Below are positions 21,795 through 33,339 of a stretch of 64,000 nt of DNA, in pieces. The stretch covers positions 93,446,559-93,510,558 of the forward strand of contig OY720639.1 of the NCBI GenBank assembly GCA_963169105.1. The letters are read 5' to 3'. This DNA comes from Ceriagrion tenellum (taxonomy: Eukaryota > Arthropoda > Insecta > Odonata > Coenagrionidae). Position 1 is the stretch's first letter. Each line of letters opens with the position of its first letter. The translations under genes were made by a program, and so were the position numbers. The notes under the pieces were generated by a model. The model made no database searches, was not told the origin of the DNA, and saw only the letters and a list, made by a program, of their open reading frames with translations.

Positions 21795-21910
21795 GTCAGG
21801 ATCAAATTTTGTAATCAATTTTTAATTACCTTCCTGACTAGCTAGAGATCTGAAATTTTGCACATAGGTTTATTTCCGGTGACAATACAATATTCAGTCA
21901 TAAAAAAGTC
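21795..21910 (+). repeat. Dispersed repeat, relative of 1255-1540
   Basis: ATCAAATTTTGTAATCAATT, GAGATCTGAAATTTTGCACA and TTTCCGGTGACAATACA follow the same order as in the pair at 1255-1540. Confidence 0.5.
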
Positions 21911-22622
21911 GAAAATAAAATTAATATTAAAGAAATGTGTTTTTTTTATTGCTTTTTTTATCCTGTAGTGTATAAATATTGAAAACTTGTACGTCAACCC
22001 GACGCAGTAAAAATGTTGCTGAGCGTCCCATCGAAGACAATTTTTTCAACTCATAGAAATGGGTGAATTCGAATGAAATTTAGTGCATTTTTTTGTTAAA
22101 TAAAAGCGACTTTTAAAAAAAATATATTTTTTATATTTTTAATATTTAGTGATACACACTTCCTTTAACACCGTCACAAATTTAACTCAATCACTCAACA
22201 CCGTCTCTCACTTCTTTCTCCTTCCACACAATTTCACTACCACTCACTTTTACCTCCTGGCTCGACACTGTCCCCACGCGTTTTCCCCCTTTCTACACAA
22301 ACTCCACGTTGCCATGGCTTTGTAAATATTACAAGGGCTGCCAACCCAAGAGTAATCGATATGATACCCATTACAACCTTTACCTTTTGACTAAGAAATA
22401 TATTTCCATAAATATATTTATATAAATTCCACAATATCGGGCTTAACTTTTCGAAAGTCCATTATGATAAAAACCACTCAGGACAAAGTTTTTTTTAACA
22501 CAATTGTATTGCCACGCCCACCTTTTTCGCCTAACCCTCCCTTCCCTCTCGCCCCTGCATTTTGCCTTCCTCCAACCGCCTTCTCAAAGTGTATATAACT
22601 TCACTGCGGGACTGAAAACATG
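21911..22622. other. A+T-rich gene-free stretch
   Basis: Poly-T and poly-A runs dominate to about 22150. A pyrimidine-rich part follows. No coding signal. Confidence 0.4.
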
Positions 22623-22623
22623 T

Positions 22624-22672
22624 ACCTGAAGATGTCAACTGTGCAATGAAACCGGTCGTATGAGAATAAAAC
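22624..22672 (+). ncRNA. Hammerhead-like motif in a single PLE-like end
   Basis: ACCTGAAGA (core CTGAAGA, 22626-22632) fits CTGANGA fully. GAAA is at 22648-22651, stem III is ACCGGT, and GTC ends at 22657. The expected stem II between them (TGTCAACTGTGCAAT) has only weak pairing, so the motif is probably decayed. The flank GAATAAAACAAGG is family-like. Confidence 0.5.
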
Positions 22673-23062
22673 AAGGAATAACTAACGACGTTATTTTGAT
22701 TAAATCAATATCTTTAAACATCAGATCGCCAATACACTTATATTTTCCTGATTACGATGGTCAAATCGTACACCGAAATTTCGGCAGTGATAGTTTGACC
22801 CTATGGGAAATACGAACGATCTTCAATAGCACATATATTGCTTCGTTCCAATTACTTTACGGACACCGGAATTCGTCCAGCACTAACGCCATTAAAACTT
22901 TTCAAATAATTTTCACCGTCGCATTTTTGGCTCCATAATAAATACGTGACAGTGAAGTAGTTGGGGTCCATATAAAGGGGAGAAATTCCAGAGGGGTCGA
23001 CCGTAAAAAAGTACGGGAACCCATAATCAATAGATCTCTCATAAGAATATTTTTAACTATTA
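22673..23062. other. Gene-free stretch
   Basis: An open frame of 92 codons (22660-22938) overlaps the PLE flank and has no motif. Confidence 0.4.
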
Positions 23063-23455
23063 TTTTTTTTCAAATGTCTGGGGGCTAGGAGCCTAAAATT
23101 TGTGGGGTCGGACGCCATTCGGGCGAGTTCGGAACTGTTCGAAAGCCTTCGTTGCCGGGGGCGGGGAACTGCCACCAAGAGCACGAGTTCGACGTTGCCG
23201 AGATTATTATCCCTCAGTCGGGAAAACCGCGAGGCCGACAATGATAAAGACCCTATGGTGATGAAGTTTGGCAACAAAGCAAGCAGAATCACGAAGTCCA
23301 CACAAAGGAAGTCCGAGAGTAACTGAATTTTCGAGGTTCTACGCCAAGAATAGAGTACCCTGATTGGCTCTTAGGAAGTCACGAGACGAGCAACTTCCTC
23401 TTCGCTCAACCCATCATTTTAGTCCAGCTTACTAGCCCCAAAGACATTTGAGAAA
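23063..23455. mobile_element. Inverted-repeat element M1, uninterrupted copy
   Basis: The ends TTTCAAATGTCTGGGGGCTA (left) and, inverted, CTCAAATGTCTTTGGGGCTA (right) form terminal inverted repeats. The body shares ordered phrases with 50505-51262: GGGCGGGGAACT, CAACGTTGCCG / CGACGTTGCCGAG, CTGAATTTTCGAGG and AAGTCACG. Opposite-strand open frames of 74 and 82 codons lie within it and are not conserved coding. Confidence 0.6.
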
Positions 23456-23695
23456 GATTATAGCAAATTAATGAAAGGCCATATTAATAATGGGAAGAAC
23501 AGAATCAAATCCATCCTATGTATTAAACTCAGCAAGCTACCGCCAAGCTCGCTGGAATGAAACACGCTAAAAAGTGCCAACATTCCAAACCAAACCCATC
23601 CTTCATTATGACTTAACTATCCTCAGATTTCAAGTGTCAGGATTACTAATCGAGATTAACCAATAATTAAGGTTAGTTTTGATACAGAAAAGTGG

Positions 23696-23905
23696 TTAAA
23701 TATCTTTCTCGGGCTTCGCACCGAGAAATGTTTTCATAATCCGCCGACGTTTCGGAAAACGACTTGTTTTCCATTTTCAAGGCACGTATTATTTCCACCG
23801 TGACCACTATAACACGTGCCTTGAACATGGAAAACAAGTCATTTTCCGAAACGTCGGCGGATTACGAAAGCATTACCCGGTGCGAAGCCCGAGAAAGATA
23901 TTTAA
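23696..23905. repeat. PLE-like foldback, locus I
   Basis: The arms 23696-23787 and 23813-23905 are near-perfect complements (TATCTTTCTCGGGCTTCGCA; CCGCCGACGTTTCGG; GACTTGTTTTCCATTTTCAA). Each arm carries TTGAA(A/C)ATGG, a stem with internal loop, and CCGAAACGTCGG reading outward. The 5' part does not match CTGANGA, so I call it hammerhead-derived only with caution. Confidence 0.65.
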
Positions 23906-24744
23906 ATATAATACACCGGGAAAATCTTAAATCAATTATTAGAACAATGGTTATTATCAATGGCTACCACCAAAGGCAGACCGTAAAATAGAACGGAATG
24001 GTCTTATAATACGAATTAACCGAATTAACAACACCCTAATCAATTGTTAGGTGCAACTTTCGTCTGGATCAAAGTGCAGTGTAATTCCAGCATCTTTGGA
24101 CTATTAAGCCTTCAGTTTGTCATGGATCACTCACTTCTGTCACGTTATTATACGATGAAGCCAGCATTCAGTAAAAACAAAAAATTTTGGAGAGGAATTT
24201 GCGCTTCCAAAACCTATTCCAAGATTACCGCGCTGTGAAGTGTATTTGTTACAGTTGATTGCACGTCACCTATTTCCTGACACGGTCATCAATGATTTCC
24301 TATCCTAAATCGAAATTCCAAGAGTTTTAGGAGCGCCTCGTATTAGCCAACACACCTTGGTAATATATAATGGTAAATAAATATGGTTAAGAATTTCCAA
24401 TTCCCATACCGGGCATATACTAAGCGTGTAGGTAGCTTCCAAGCTCTTCACCTATTGTGAGAATCAAAATCACGCGCTACTTCAGAATCAACACCAAGTT
24501 AACCGTCAACTACTTTAAGACACGACCATCAATACTCCTCCATAAACGTTACAGTTTCAATATTAAATATACTGAGTTAGAACGCGATACAAAATACACT
24601 ATGATACAAGCATGCGACCACTCCTGACCTCCCGTAGAAATGAGCATTGAAGCAAAGGAAGAAAATACTAATTTTTTTCTAAAAAAATGAACACAGTAAT
24701 TTGAGTAAATTTCTCTGACTATTTCAAGAACCTCATTCACCTCC
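23906..24744. other. Gene-free stretch
   Basis: No gene or repeat family recognised. Confidence 0.4.
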
Positions 24745-24815
24745 GTGACTACCAGAATCTACCCCCGAGATTTGAACCTTGCCGGGAGACACGGCGGAAG
24801 TCTTACTGAAATAAT
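24745..24815 (-). mobile_element. tRNA-like SINE scrap
   Basis: On the minus strand AGTAAGACTTCCGCCGTGTC and GGTTCAAATCTCGGGGG resemble the head of a tRNA-derived SINE with a B-box. The A-box is weak and no tRNA cloverleaf is evident. Confidence 0.35.
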
Positions 24816-24839
24816 AAGCACCTGAAACACAGCCATTAA

Positions 24840-25345
24840 AAAATCAGCGAGGCGCTTTGGGAGCGAGGGAGAAAAGAAGCTGACTTTCGTCCATATCACA
24901 TGGCACCGGAAAGAGCCTAAGTCCCTTCTCCCCCACGCTGCTGCTTTTGTCTCGGCGAATTTCGAGGCGGTCTCCCGACTCCAAATTTCTCTCCACTCCG
25001 TCCTCCGCTGACCCGAGCACTCTTCGGCATAGACCCGGGGACGACATAGGAGCCATACTCACACAAACCCCGTCTCTCGAGTCATGAAGAGCCGGCCACT
25101 GCGAGGGGATTTACTTTTTTTTGGCGAAGGGGTCAGGAGAGAGAGAGAGGGGGAGAGCTAGGAGAGCAAAGCAAGGAATAGAATGGTATTCAAGGCTGGA
25201 GTCTCTGCGGAAAAATATATAACGCAGGCGAAAGAGAGGGAGATAAGGTCGGATAAATTGGCCGCGAGGGGAGAATGAGTGAAAGAAACGGGACGAAGTT
25301 GAAGGGCAAAGAGAAAGAGGGTACCGGAGGGAATGACTCAGTGGG
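24840..25345. promoter_or_regulatory. GC/GA-rich island, candidate regulatory DNA
   Basis: A G+C-rich block with CpG steps is followed by a GA-rich stretch that includes GGAGAGAGAGAGAGG at about 25136 (GAGA-factor-like sites). An open frame of 72 codons on the minus strand (24844-25062) has no known domain. This could be the 5' end of a gene outside the window or an isolated island; I cannot tell. Confidence 0.25.
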
Positions 25346-25469
25346 AAGCAATGGGTTGTTTACATGCCAACTTTTTTCTGGAGAAAAAACTTAACATTGA
25401 GTGGAAAATTGAAAGAGGATTATGAAAAATATAGGTTCATGTGGTGTCAATTGTATGCCGTAAACGGGA

Positions 25470-25946
25470 AGAAGTCTGTTGGCGTGGTGAAGAAGGTAGG
25501 TATATTATGCGTATCATAGTGTGGTATGAAAAGTGTGTGAGCTAGCGCGCATGTCTAAATTGACGTAAATAGCGCGCATGCGTGAGTTGTAGTGGAGTGC
25601 AGTGCAACCAGCCGATGTGTCAGTCAATATGTTATCACCCGAACTGTGAACACGCTTCTCCGGTTGTTGAGTCTCGTCAGAGCCTAGCTTGGAGAAGGAT
25701 TTAACTTGCATCGCGTCGAGAATAAAGTAATTCTTGGGATCCGGAACTTAGTTTCGTCATTCTGTCCGACAGCGACATAGTATTTGGGAATCCAGAGACC
25801 CTTGTTGCAGGCAATTGCCCCCCATTTATTTCAAAGGAGTTAAAACAATTTTTGTCAAAATTACTGAATTAAATTGCTGCATTTAATTCCTACGATAATT
25901 ACATAGCGACGCGCAAGAAGTCGGTTGGCGGGGTGAAGTAGGTAGG
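25470..25946. repeat. Direct repeat of about 33 bp flanking the LTR-like segment
   Basis: GAAGAAGTCTGTTGGCGTGG with TGAAGAAGGTAGG at 25470-25502 recurs as CAAGAAGTCGGTTGGCGGGG with TGAAGTAGGTAGG at about 25914-25946. Confidence 0.6.
25520..25775 (+). mobile_element. Possible solo LTR
   Basis: A 256-bp segment begins TGTGGTATGAAAAG, is flanked by CATAG on both sides (25515-25519 and 25776-25780), and carries the polyadenylation signal AATAAA at about 25721. Size, TG start, 5-bp duplication and the signal suit an LTR of a Gypsy- or BEL-type element. The 3' end is ambiguous (GA, or CA if the duplication is shifted), and no internal genes are present. Confidence 0.4.
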
Positions 25947-27433
25947 AATACAATCACGGAATCAATTGCGTAAAAAATGCGTTCTTAAAGTGAGAACGTG
26001 AGGGTACTTTTTACCGAAAGGGTAATAAGAAGAGGGCTTTAAATTGTCCATTTTTGGATGTCTTAACAGAAAATTAAGGATGAAAAACAATCGCACGTGC
26101 GATTAATTAATTGCTGTTAATGCATAGCGAAACGACACTCCTGGCCTGATTCGAGGGGCGTAGTGCCGACAGCGCACGGTATGAATCGAATGGAAAGCCA
26201 ATATGGTGTTATGCAACATAGGAAGCAACGAACTGGAGCAAATAGCAAGCGTATAGTAAATAAATTAATGAATGCGACTCAAGACCAACACATCCAGAAT
26301 TCAAAATAGGGCATTTACAGCTAATAGTTTGAGAGTGGTCGGTCGGCATTGATATCAACACTGAGCAAAATAGTAAACTGTAAAAAAACAAGCATTGTAA
26401 CTTCCACTATGGAGCACACCGGTTGTACAATCGTTAATATCACACCACAAGCCTACTGTACAATCGCTAATAAATAGCGAAAGTAAAGCTTGTTTAGTTA
26501 AAATGTTAACCTCATTAAAAGTGAGACAATAAATATTTGGAATTATATCGTCACACGAGACATACATACGCGCTCTGAGACACTTAAATCCTACCAATAC
26601 AGACGAAAACAAATAAAAAATTGACCACATAGATGACCATAAACACGAAGAACTTATCCACACAGTCGCACTCAATAAACGGTTTGACGATGATCATGGT
26701 TTGAAGTAATGAAAGGCTTGATCGATATAAATAAACATGTGAAGCAACTAAAAACTTCAATCCGAAAATAATGAAATCTTTGAGGCATTTGAATAACAAA
26801 GGCTTGAATAAAATTTGAGGCATTTGAACAACATTTGAAAAACAAAGACTAACGTCAATTACGTTCCACTGAATTTTCAGAACAAACACACTTCAGCGGA
26901 TTTTTGCCACCCAGGCTATTCGTTGAAGCCCAAGACAAGAAAAAGAGAGCACATTACCTTTCCAGAATCAAACTCACGTTTTGAAAGAAATGATCATTAC
27001 CTGAAAGGAGAAAAGAGAAAAGAAAATTAGTATTCGATTACCCAAAAGGGAAGATTGTAACAGATGCATATGGCTTACTTCATAGCTGAAGGTGCAGCAC
27101 AATGAAGAAATATGTTGAATGCATAAACATAGTTATAAATGGAAATGCAAGGTAAAATAAGTCATCACAAATTGCAATACAATTGAACGCCGTAGCTTCG
27201 GATTAAACGGCATTCGCATGGACATTTAAATATTACTAAAGCATGATTATCAGCTATATTTAGTTAAATAATAAATTTGAGATTAGTAATAAATCGTAAT
27301 AATTTATCGCAGTAATGTCGCAAAGTATCTCTAACGGAGAGTTACTTTACAACATTTATTCAGATCCTATGATAATTAGTATGGAATATGAATATAACTT
27401 ATAAATTCAGGCTTCACTTTGTGGAACCTCTCC
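25781..27433. other. Gene-free stretch
   Basis: Two overlapping minus-strand open frames (26355-26675 and 26584-26889) have many hydrophobic residues, but they lie in A+T-rich DNA and show no family motif. A short tandem phrase GAGGCATTTGAA repeats at 26779 and 26817. I call no gene. Confidence 0.35.
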
Positions 27434-27622
27434 ATATCGGAAATAAAAAACTTTCAAGTAATGGTCCACGGATATTTTTATTGTTTACGACCCGGGTTTC
27501 GTGACGTAATGACATCTCCAGGTGTCTCACACCTGAAGACGTCATTACGTTACGAAACCCGGGTCGTAAACAATAAAAATATCCGTGGACCATTACTTGA
27601 AAGTTTTTTATTTCCGATTTTA
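27434..27622. repeat. PLE-like foldback, locus J
   Basis: Arms of about 90 bp (27434-27525 and 27529-27622) are nearly perfect complements around a 3-base loop. The outer phrase GGAAATAAAAAACTTTCAAG and inner phrase ACGACCCGGGTTTCGT are both inverted. The right arm holds an outward hammerhead-like core on the plus strand; the left arm has CTGGAGA on the minus strand. TTTCCGAT is duplicated just beyond the right arm. Open frames on both strands here are by-products of the palindrome. Confidence 0.8.
27531..27570 (+). ncRNA. Hammerhead-like motif, locus J
   Basis: CTGAAGA (27533-27539) fits CTGANGA. GAAA is at 27554-27557, the self-complementary stem III ACCCGGGT spans 27557-27564, and GTC ends at 27565. 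Stem II (CGTCATTACGTTAC) pairs only weakly. The long foldback itself may compete with ribozyme folding. Confidence 0.5.
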
Positions 27623-27834
27623 TTTCCGATATGGAATATGAAGTATTTTCCATTAGCTCTTACATATGTCTTGCTATCGATAGTCGGGCAGCACTCGATT
27701 GTTACCTTTGACATCTCTTCGAGTAGCCATATTGAAAACATGGCTTTTAGTGAAGTCGTATGTCGCCTGCTGGTGCGTAAAAGCGAAAAATTATTACAAA
27801 GAAGTTGAACGAGCTAGTGAACAAATAACCCGTA

Positions 27835-28050
27835 CCCAATCGATGGGTCTCATCGATCGATTGAAAGATCGACTTTGGCCCGAACTTACATGCAAACCGA
27901 CATTTTCATTTTTCTATAGCTCAACGTTGTATTTCCTATTCATCTACACCTCATCTGAACTGTTTCTGGGGAGCTGACGACAACTCTCGAAACTCACGAT
28001 ATCGATAGGTCTCACCGCTCGATTGAAAGATCGACTTTGGCAGTGAAGTG
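27835..28050. repeat. Direct repeat of about 50 bp
   Basis: ATCGATTGAAAGATCGACTT preceded by TCGATGGGTCTC at 27840-27880 recurs as GCTCGATTGAAAGATCGACT preceded by TCGATAGGTCTC near 28000-28040. Confidence 0.65.
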
Positions 28051-28469
28051 ATGCGACTGGCCACAAATTTCGCTGCCTGGCTCGCTTTCGTGGAGAGAAT
28101 AAGCGAAGTTACGCCGAGAGAAGTTGTTGTTAACGGGACTTAAGGCTCCCCAAACACTAAATTCACAGAAAAGAAGGTTGAGGAGGATGCTAACAGGAGC
28201 CAGCAGCGAGGAGCTTCACGAGGAGGGTTTAACAGATGAAAAAGAGGGTGGTGGACTCTCACGACCCGGACCGAGACGACCGGGACCGAGACGACCCGGA
28301 ACATGACCTCACCCCGCCGGTTGCGGAGGGCAGACACCCCTTTCGACATTCTGCGAGAAATAAAACCAGAAAAATACTCCCCTTCCTCCGCAATGAATTA
28401 CAATGGAAGAATGAACTGCGTTTTGTGCGACCTCATAACATAACATAAATTCTTCAGATACAGTATAAT
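28051..28469. other. Gene-free, G+C-rich stretch
   Basis: A short run of CGGGACCGAGACGACC-type repeats lies at 28255-28305. The open frames here are low in complexity and have no domain. Confidence 0.4.
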
Positions 28470-28910
28470 GGAATTACTTTAACTTCTGATATATCGTGGG
28501 GATTACACATTCAAAACAAAACTGCTACGAGCGTACAAAAAGGGTGCTTTAAGAGGGAATAAGGTGGGAGCCCGAAGAGACTCAGAGGCTACGCGCTAGG
28601 CTTAGGTTGCTTGAGAAATTCAGAACTGATATTTTTCAGAGCGATACAGAGAATATTATCATGACTCCTCACTACATCTCAAGGTCTCACTACAAAATAA
28701 GAGAGATACACTGCCGAACATATAGGTACAAAAACTCGTTCTTTCCGCGCACAATAAGTGACCACAATAAAATTTGAGCTCCACTAAATACACTCCTATA
28801 ATACATGTCACCATTTCATCTCCCAAAAACTTACATCTTCACACGGCTGGTGACCTAACACTCCCTGCCACACGCCCATGCGGCGGCTCGCAGGGTATTG
28901 TGTAGATGTA
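28470..28910 (+). mobile_element. LINE-D copy with internal deletion
   Basis: The first part reads ATTACTTTAACTTCTGATAT with ATCGTGGG, as in the copy at 5675. The sequence then jumps to the region encoding RLRALGLGCLRN and FRAIQRI and to CTCGTTCTTTCCGCGCACAA. The 3' untranslated block (CCACTAAATACACTCCTATA, CATGCGGCGGCTCGCAGGGT) and the tail TGTGTAGATGTA end the element at about 28910. It is frameshifted and dead. Confidence 0.75.
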
Positions 28911-28967
28911 CACCTTGTATTCATTTGAAACATACAATTTATTTTACCCTTCTCTCCTTACTAAGGG

Positions 28968-29125
28968 GCCTAATTAGTTGCTACGATGGATGGAGCGAAT
29001 TTCGTTTCCATACAGATTTGCGTGAAACTTTGCATAAGTGTGCCTATTAGTTACATCTAGGAATAAACGCGAAAAAAATTACACGATACCGATTAATTTC
29101 CAGTCAATTTAATGCCATTTTAATT
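28968..29125 (+). repeat. Family X terminal fragment
   Basis: ACGATGGATGGAGCGAATTT followed by CAGATTTGCGTGAAACTTTG and GCGAAAAAAATTACACGATA matches the right end of the element at 12886-13496 (inverted) and the tandem units at 56781-57706. Confidence 0.55.
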
Positions 29126-29139
29126 ACATTAAATTTTCC

Positions 29140-29262
29140 AAGTCCTTGCATATTAGAATGATACTGTACGAAGTCACTCGCACGGGTGCATATACAAGGG
29201 ATGAAAATCGCCATATAAAATTCATTTTATTCGAACCCGGATCTCCCGAGATTGCAACTCCG
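29140..29262 (-). mobile_element. SINE-1 copy
   Basis: The tail phrase GTACGAAGTCACTCGCACGG with GTGCATATAC is the same as at 7640-7675, and TTCGAACCCGGATCTCCC is the inverse of the B-box region. The tRNA-like 5' head is truncated. A second B-box-like scrap occurs at about 29430. Confidence 0.6.
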
Positions 29263-30555
29263 AATTCCCCTTTCCAACCGAACCCTTTTGTCGAGAGGTA
29301 TAAAATAAAAAGCACCCACATTGATGACAGACGTCAAGACGTACAGAAGATGGTGAGTAAATAAATAAAATTACGACAAAAAATCCAGCAGATATAGCAA
29401 GATTCCAAAAAGGAAAAAAGCATTCTCATTGATCGGGATTGGACCTCGGATCTCTCGACATCTGGGAGTTTTTGTAGGGTCAAGGCGAATGATTTTTCCT
29501 CCACGGAATTCCTCACTTAAGGCAACTATCAGTATGTTCCGTTTAGGCATCGTGGATTTCCGGAACCCTCGGAATTCACCCAGCAACAAGGGCTGGTAAG
29601 AAACATATGTACAATCAGGTGAGGCAAAAACCGGCAATCATAATAAGTATGCCATTATAGTAATTCATTATTGTGCACGACTGATACCTCTTCATTCATT
29701 CATTTCAGTAATCTGCCAGCTGATTGGTAGGATTGTGGACAGAATTAATTCTTGCGTCATAATTTCTGGCATAACGTTCTGCTTTCCCTCCAATATGTGA
29801 TCCGCCATTAGATCCTTCATAAAATCCTCAAATCATTTTGTTCAAAATTCCTACCCTCTTCCTCACTGTTCTCCCCTCCCTTATTCTCTTCAACATCCCC
29901 TCTCCTTCCAGTACGCCCTACAAGCATCTGTTATGCCTCCTCTGTGCCTTCACCACTAATTTCTCAAAACTAAACTCAATTTATTTTTTAATATACTTTT
30001 AATCGATTAAACTTTTTTTGCTAAATGTAACTTTTTCTTATTTCATTTAGTTTATGGGGACTCACTTTTTAATTTTCGATTTGCTGTTCATGATTCATTT
30101 ATTATTATTTAATCATATTTACTTTATTAGTTAGTTTATGAGTTATCTTTGTTTTGTTTATTTATTGATCTTTATTTTATTTGTTTACTTTCTCTTTTTA
30201 CTTATTTATTTTTATTCTCTTATTACTTATTCAGCTATTTTTAACTTTGTTGTTATGCATTAATTACCCTTTCTATTATTATTATCATTCATGTGTATTC
30301 CACGTTTTTTTTTGTGTTACATTAGCTTAATCTGTCTGTAGGTTTTCGCAGGTTTTTCACGCTCTCCTTCATGTGTGGATGTTTTCCTGCAGCGGGTTTT
30401 TTCGTCAAGGGCATTCTCTTCCTTACGCTTTTTCCACAAATCTATATATCTTTCTTCACACTTATTTCATGTATTTGTCTGACGAAGGGTTAGATGGAAG
30501 AAGGGGCTGCCCTAGCCTCAATCTCGCCCCAATAAAGACGCTTTATTATAATTAT
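29263..30555. other. Gene-free stretch, A+T-rich
   Basis: Strongly A+T-rich low-complexity DNA around 29990-30260. Otherwise there are small open frames without motifs. Confidence 0.4.
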
Positions 30556-31017
30556 GTATTATAGTTTCCGCTCCTCTTTAACCACATCCAAAGCCTCCTC
30601 GTTCGTCTTCATCGCTACCCAACTCTGCCTCTCCATTCTTCTTCAAACCCACATCTCAAACGCCTCGAGTCTACGTGCATCCTCACTCCGCAATGACCAA
30701 GTCTCCGCCCCATATAGCGCCACGCTCCTTATCAGTGTTTTCTCCAGCCTTTTCTCTAAGTCTCTGCTCAGACCCCCCTCATCTAGTCCCTCCTTTTTTT
30801 GAGAATTCTTCTTTAGCCATGGAAATTCTACATCAAATGTCCCTACCACTAAACCCATTCTCCTCCAAAACACTACCCAGATACGTAAACTATTCGAATT
30901 CCTCAGTTTTGCGCTCTCCCAGCCCTACGAAAAGCCTCGCTTCTAGAGAATATCATCACTTTCGCCTTCTTATGGTTAATCTTCATCCCATACCTCTTGC
31001 ATGGCACCTCTAAAGGC
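30556..31017 (-). mobile_element. LINE-B copy (RTE-like)
   Basis: Minus-strand reading from 31017 gives CKRYGMKINHKKAKVMIFSR (the motif after the RT YxDD box in RTE-like elements), then YLGSVLEENGFSGRDI, IRSVALYGAETWSLRSEDA, RRLEAFEMWV and TNEEALDVVKEERK. At least one frameshift and several stops break it. The 5' side is cut by the inverted-repeat element at 31018. Confidence 0.75.
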
Positions 31018-31440
31018 TGGAACACAATCAACGTGTACGTGTAACGTGAGCCGTTAACGGGAATACGCGTAAAGATGGCTGACGGGAAAGTATAGCGAAC
31101 GGACACAATCAACGTGTACGGGGAGTACGTGTACGCGAGAGATGGGCAACTTTCATCTCTTCCCGTGTCCCGTACACGGAAAACCAATCAGAATAGTCCC
31201 GAGAATCCGGGAATGGAAGCCATCTGTCGGCAGATTCATCCAACTGCTGAAGATAGCTCTTGGCGAAGACAACTTATTGACTTTCACACTTGTTTACACC
31301 TGATCTCTTAGCTGCGCCTGCGTTAGTTAATTGTTACTCCGGGCCGTGTAAATGTCGATTGTGACCGCTGACTTGCGTTCCCCGTCTCCCGTTGTCCCGT
31401 TAACGTCTCGCGTCACACGTACACGTTGATTGTGTCCCTG
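31018..31440. mobile_element. Inverted-repeat element with ACACAATCAACGTGTACG ends
   Basis: The left end GGAACACAATCAACGTGTAC with GTGTAACG and the right end, inverted, GGGACACAATCAACGTGTAC with GTGTGACG define long terminal inverted repeats. A third copy of the phrase sits inside at 31109. It abuts LINE-B, suggesting insertion. A clear target duplication is not visible. Confidence 0.6.
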
Positions 31441-31945
31441 CCTTAACGAATTCCCTTGTTGACTGTAACCCCTTGACTCACTGACTGACTAATGCGTGAA
31501 CATGATACCCCGTACCGTATAAAAAAAACGGAGGACGACATACTATGAAAAACAAGTATATTTGTTTTCATACTTACTTTACATTAAAGAAACACTCACA
31601 GTATCGAAAAATGTGATTGACAACCAACGAATCATAAACGCAATTTAAAAAATTGCAATTTTCACAGTTTTTATTCGCTATCTGAGAGGTTTCAACATTG
31701 TCGCGTCATTGGTAACGACGCAGTTGCATCAAAAATCGGTCGTGAAACGAATAATACCAGTGAATATTGCAAATTTATAACCCATTGAGTTATAACACTT
31801 AAAGAAATTTAGCACATACGGTATACCATTAGCAGTAAATTATGATTCTGTTAGACTGACTCGGTAGAGGCAATGTGATTTGCATCGGTTGCAACTGCGA
31901 CGGTTAATATATATGGGTAGAACATCGAGTAAATGAATTATATGA
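31441..31945. other. Gene-free stretch
   Basis: No recognisable feature. Confidence 0.4.
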
Positions 31946-32517
31946 ATCCTGAGGTAGTACGAGCGAGATAGTTCCCTAATCATAATAGAGACCATACTCG
32001 AATTATATGTTTTAATTTCACCAGCTGTGAGACACGAATTAAACATTGCACTATTAATGGTGCTATAATATAGTTTTACATGACAGAAATTGTAAGTAAT
32101 CAAATGAAAATATCTAAATAAGCCTTTAACTTGACTCATTTTTTTCACGCAGTACGTTTGCACTCCATCAAAACGGAAGGTTTATTGTGATTCCGAAGAA
32201 TTTACTGCGTTGACATTATGATTAAATTTCAAAAAATAGTTGAGAAAACACACAAACTACACACTTTATTTTTTTGACGAAATCTAGGTGTAGGAAATGC
32301 TTCATTTTAAATATAAGGTCTCTCTGGAGTGAGTGCATACACGTAGCATTTCCCATGTTAAAGGGCTGGTATTTTTTGGCAAATATCTCGGAAAAAAATG
32401 TGGTAAGGGGTTGGATTTTTTGTGTCAATGGAAGGGTGATATATTTTTCTTAAAAATGAGACCAAATTCATTGATTTCCAGGTAAAATGATATTTCGCTC
32501 AAACTACCTTAAGGGAG
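31946..32517 (-). repeat. Family Z inverted-repeat element, copy c (complete)
   Basis: Left end TGAGGTAGTACGAGCGAGAT; right end, inverted, TTAAGGTAGTTTGAGCGAAA. The interior aligns with copy b: TCACGCAGTACGT, AACGGAAGGTTTATTGTGAT, GAAATCTAGGTGTAGGAAAT and GGTAAGGGGTTGGATTTT. Confidence 0.65.
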
Positions 32518-33339
32518 TGTGAAATGACAAAAAAAAGTTAAAAATTTATAAAAAAAGCATATCACTAAATGGGTGACGGGTACGGTCAGAAGGGGGAAGA
32601 GCTGAGATGTAAGCCAGAAAGGAGGAAAAGTAGAGAGGATGCTGGGAGCTGAAACGGGGGGAAGCGCACGTTTCCACCGTAATGCGATTATCGCCAAGCT
32701 ATGAGCCCTTCCGACAACACTGCCGCTTTGACCACGGGACTAGACGCGGCGCATAATATTGCTTTTTCCCGCCACTTCGAAACTTTTGCATCTACGCGGC
32801 GGATAGTTCAAAAGAAGCGAAGCCACCGAAGCAGACCAGCACGTTTACACGCTCTACCGTATTTGGCTCAAACAAACCGTCCGAAAAAAAGTGACCGAAA
32901 AACTACGTCTATTTTCCAAGTATTTTTTTTACGTCCGTCCCCAGCCTCCCGCGAATCGCCTCGGAAAATTTCATCGCCACCTTTTGTGAGTTTTGAGTGA
33001 TCTGGATTTAATGCGGAGTCGATTCATTGACCGCCGAGTTATATCAAATTCGACGGCAAAAGCCGATACAGAGGCTGCTATGGATACAAAAAGTAAACTG
33101 TGAGCAACCTCGGTATTTCCGTCAAAGGGACTGAAATTGCATTGCCTCAGAAAAACATCCCAATAGAAAACAATTCTTTACATTTCGTTTAACCTCGTAA
33201 ACTCCTCAAAAGCACCAACCCATAAGAGGATCTATAAGACCAAAAAATTAAATGCCAGAGGAGAGCACTTTAGGATCGTGATCGTTGATAAGTCTTACAA
33301 TTTCGCAGACTAATTTGGCTAGGAACTTAATGAGCTCAC
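32518..33339. other. Gene-free stretch
   Basis: An open frame at 32701-33000 (99 codons) is basic and proline/serine-rich with no domain. I see no gene that I would support. Confidence 0.35.

Noticed and set aside
23053..23326. Opposite-strand open frames of 82 and 74 codons
   Set aside because: They lie inside inverted-repeat element M1. The related copy at 50505 does not keep either frame.
26355..26889. Two overlapping hydrophobic open frames that might suggest a membrane receptor
   Set aside because: They overlap each other in different frames in A+T-rich DNA, where hydrophobic codons are expected. No receptor signature was found.
27419..27808. 129-codon open frame with a near-identical frame on the opposite strand
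   Set aside because: The similarity of the two frames is a direct result of the palindromic foldback, not coding conservation.
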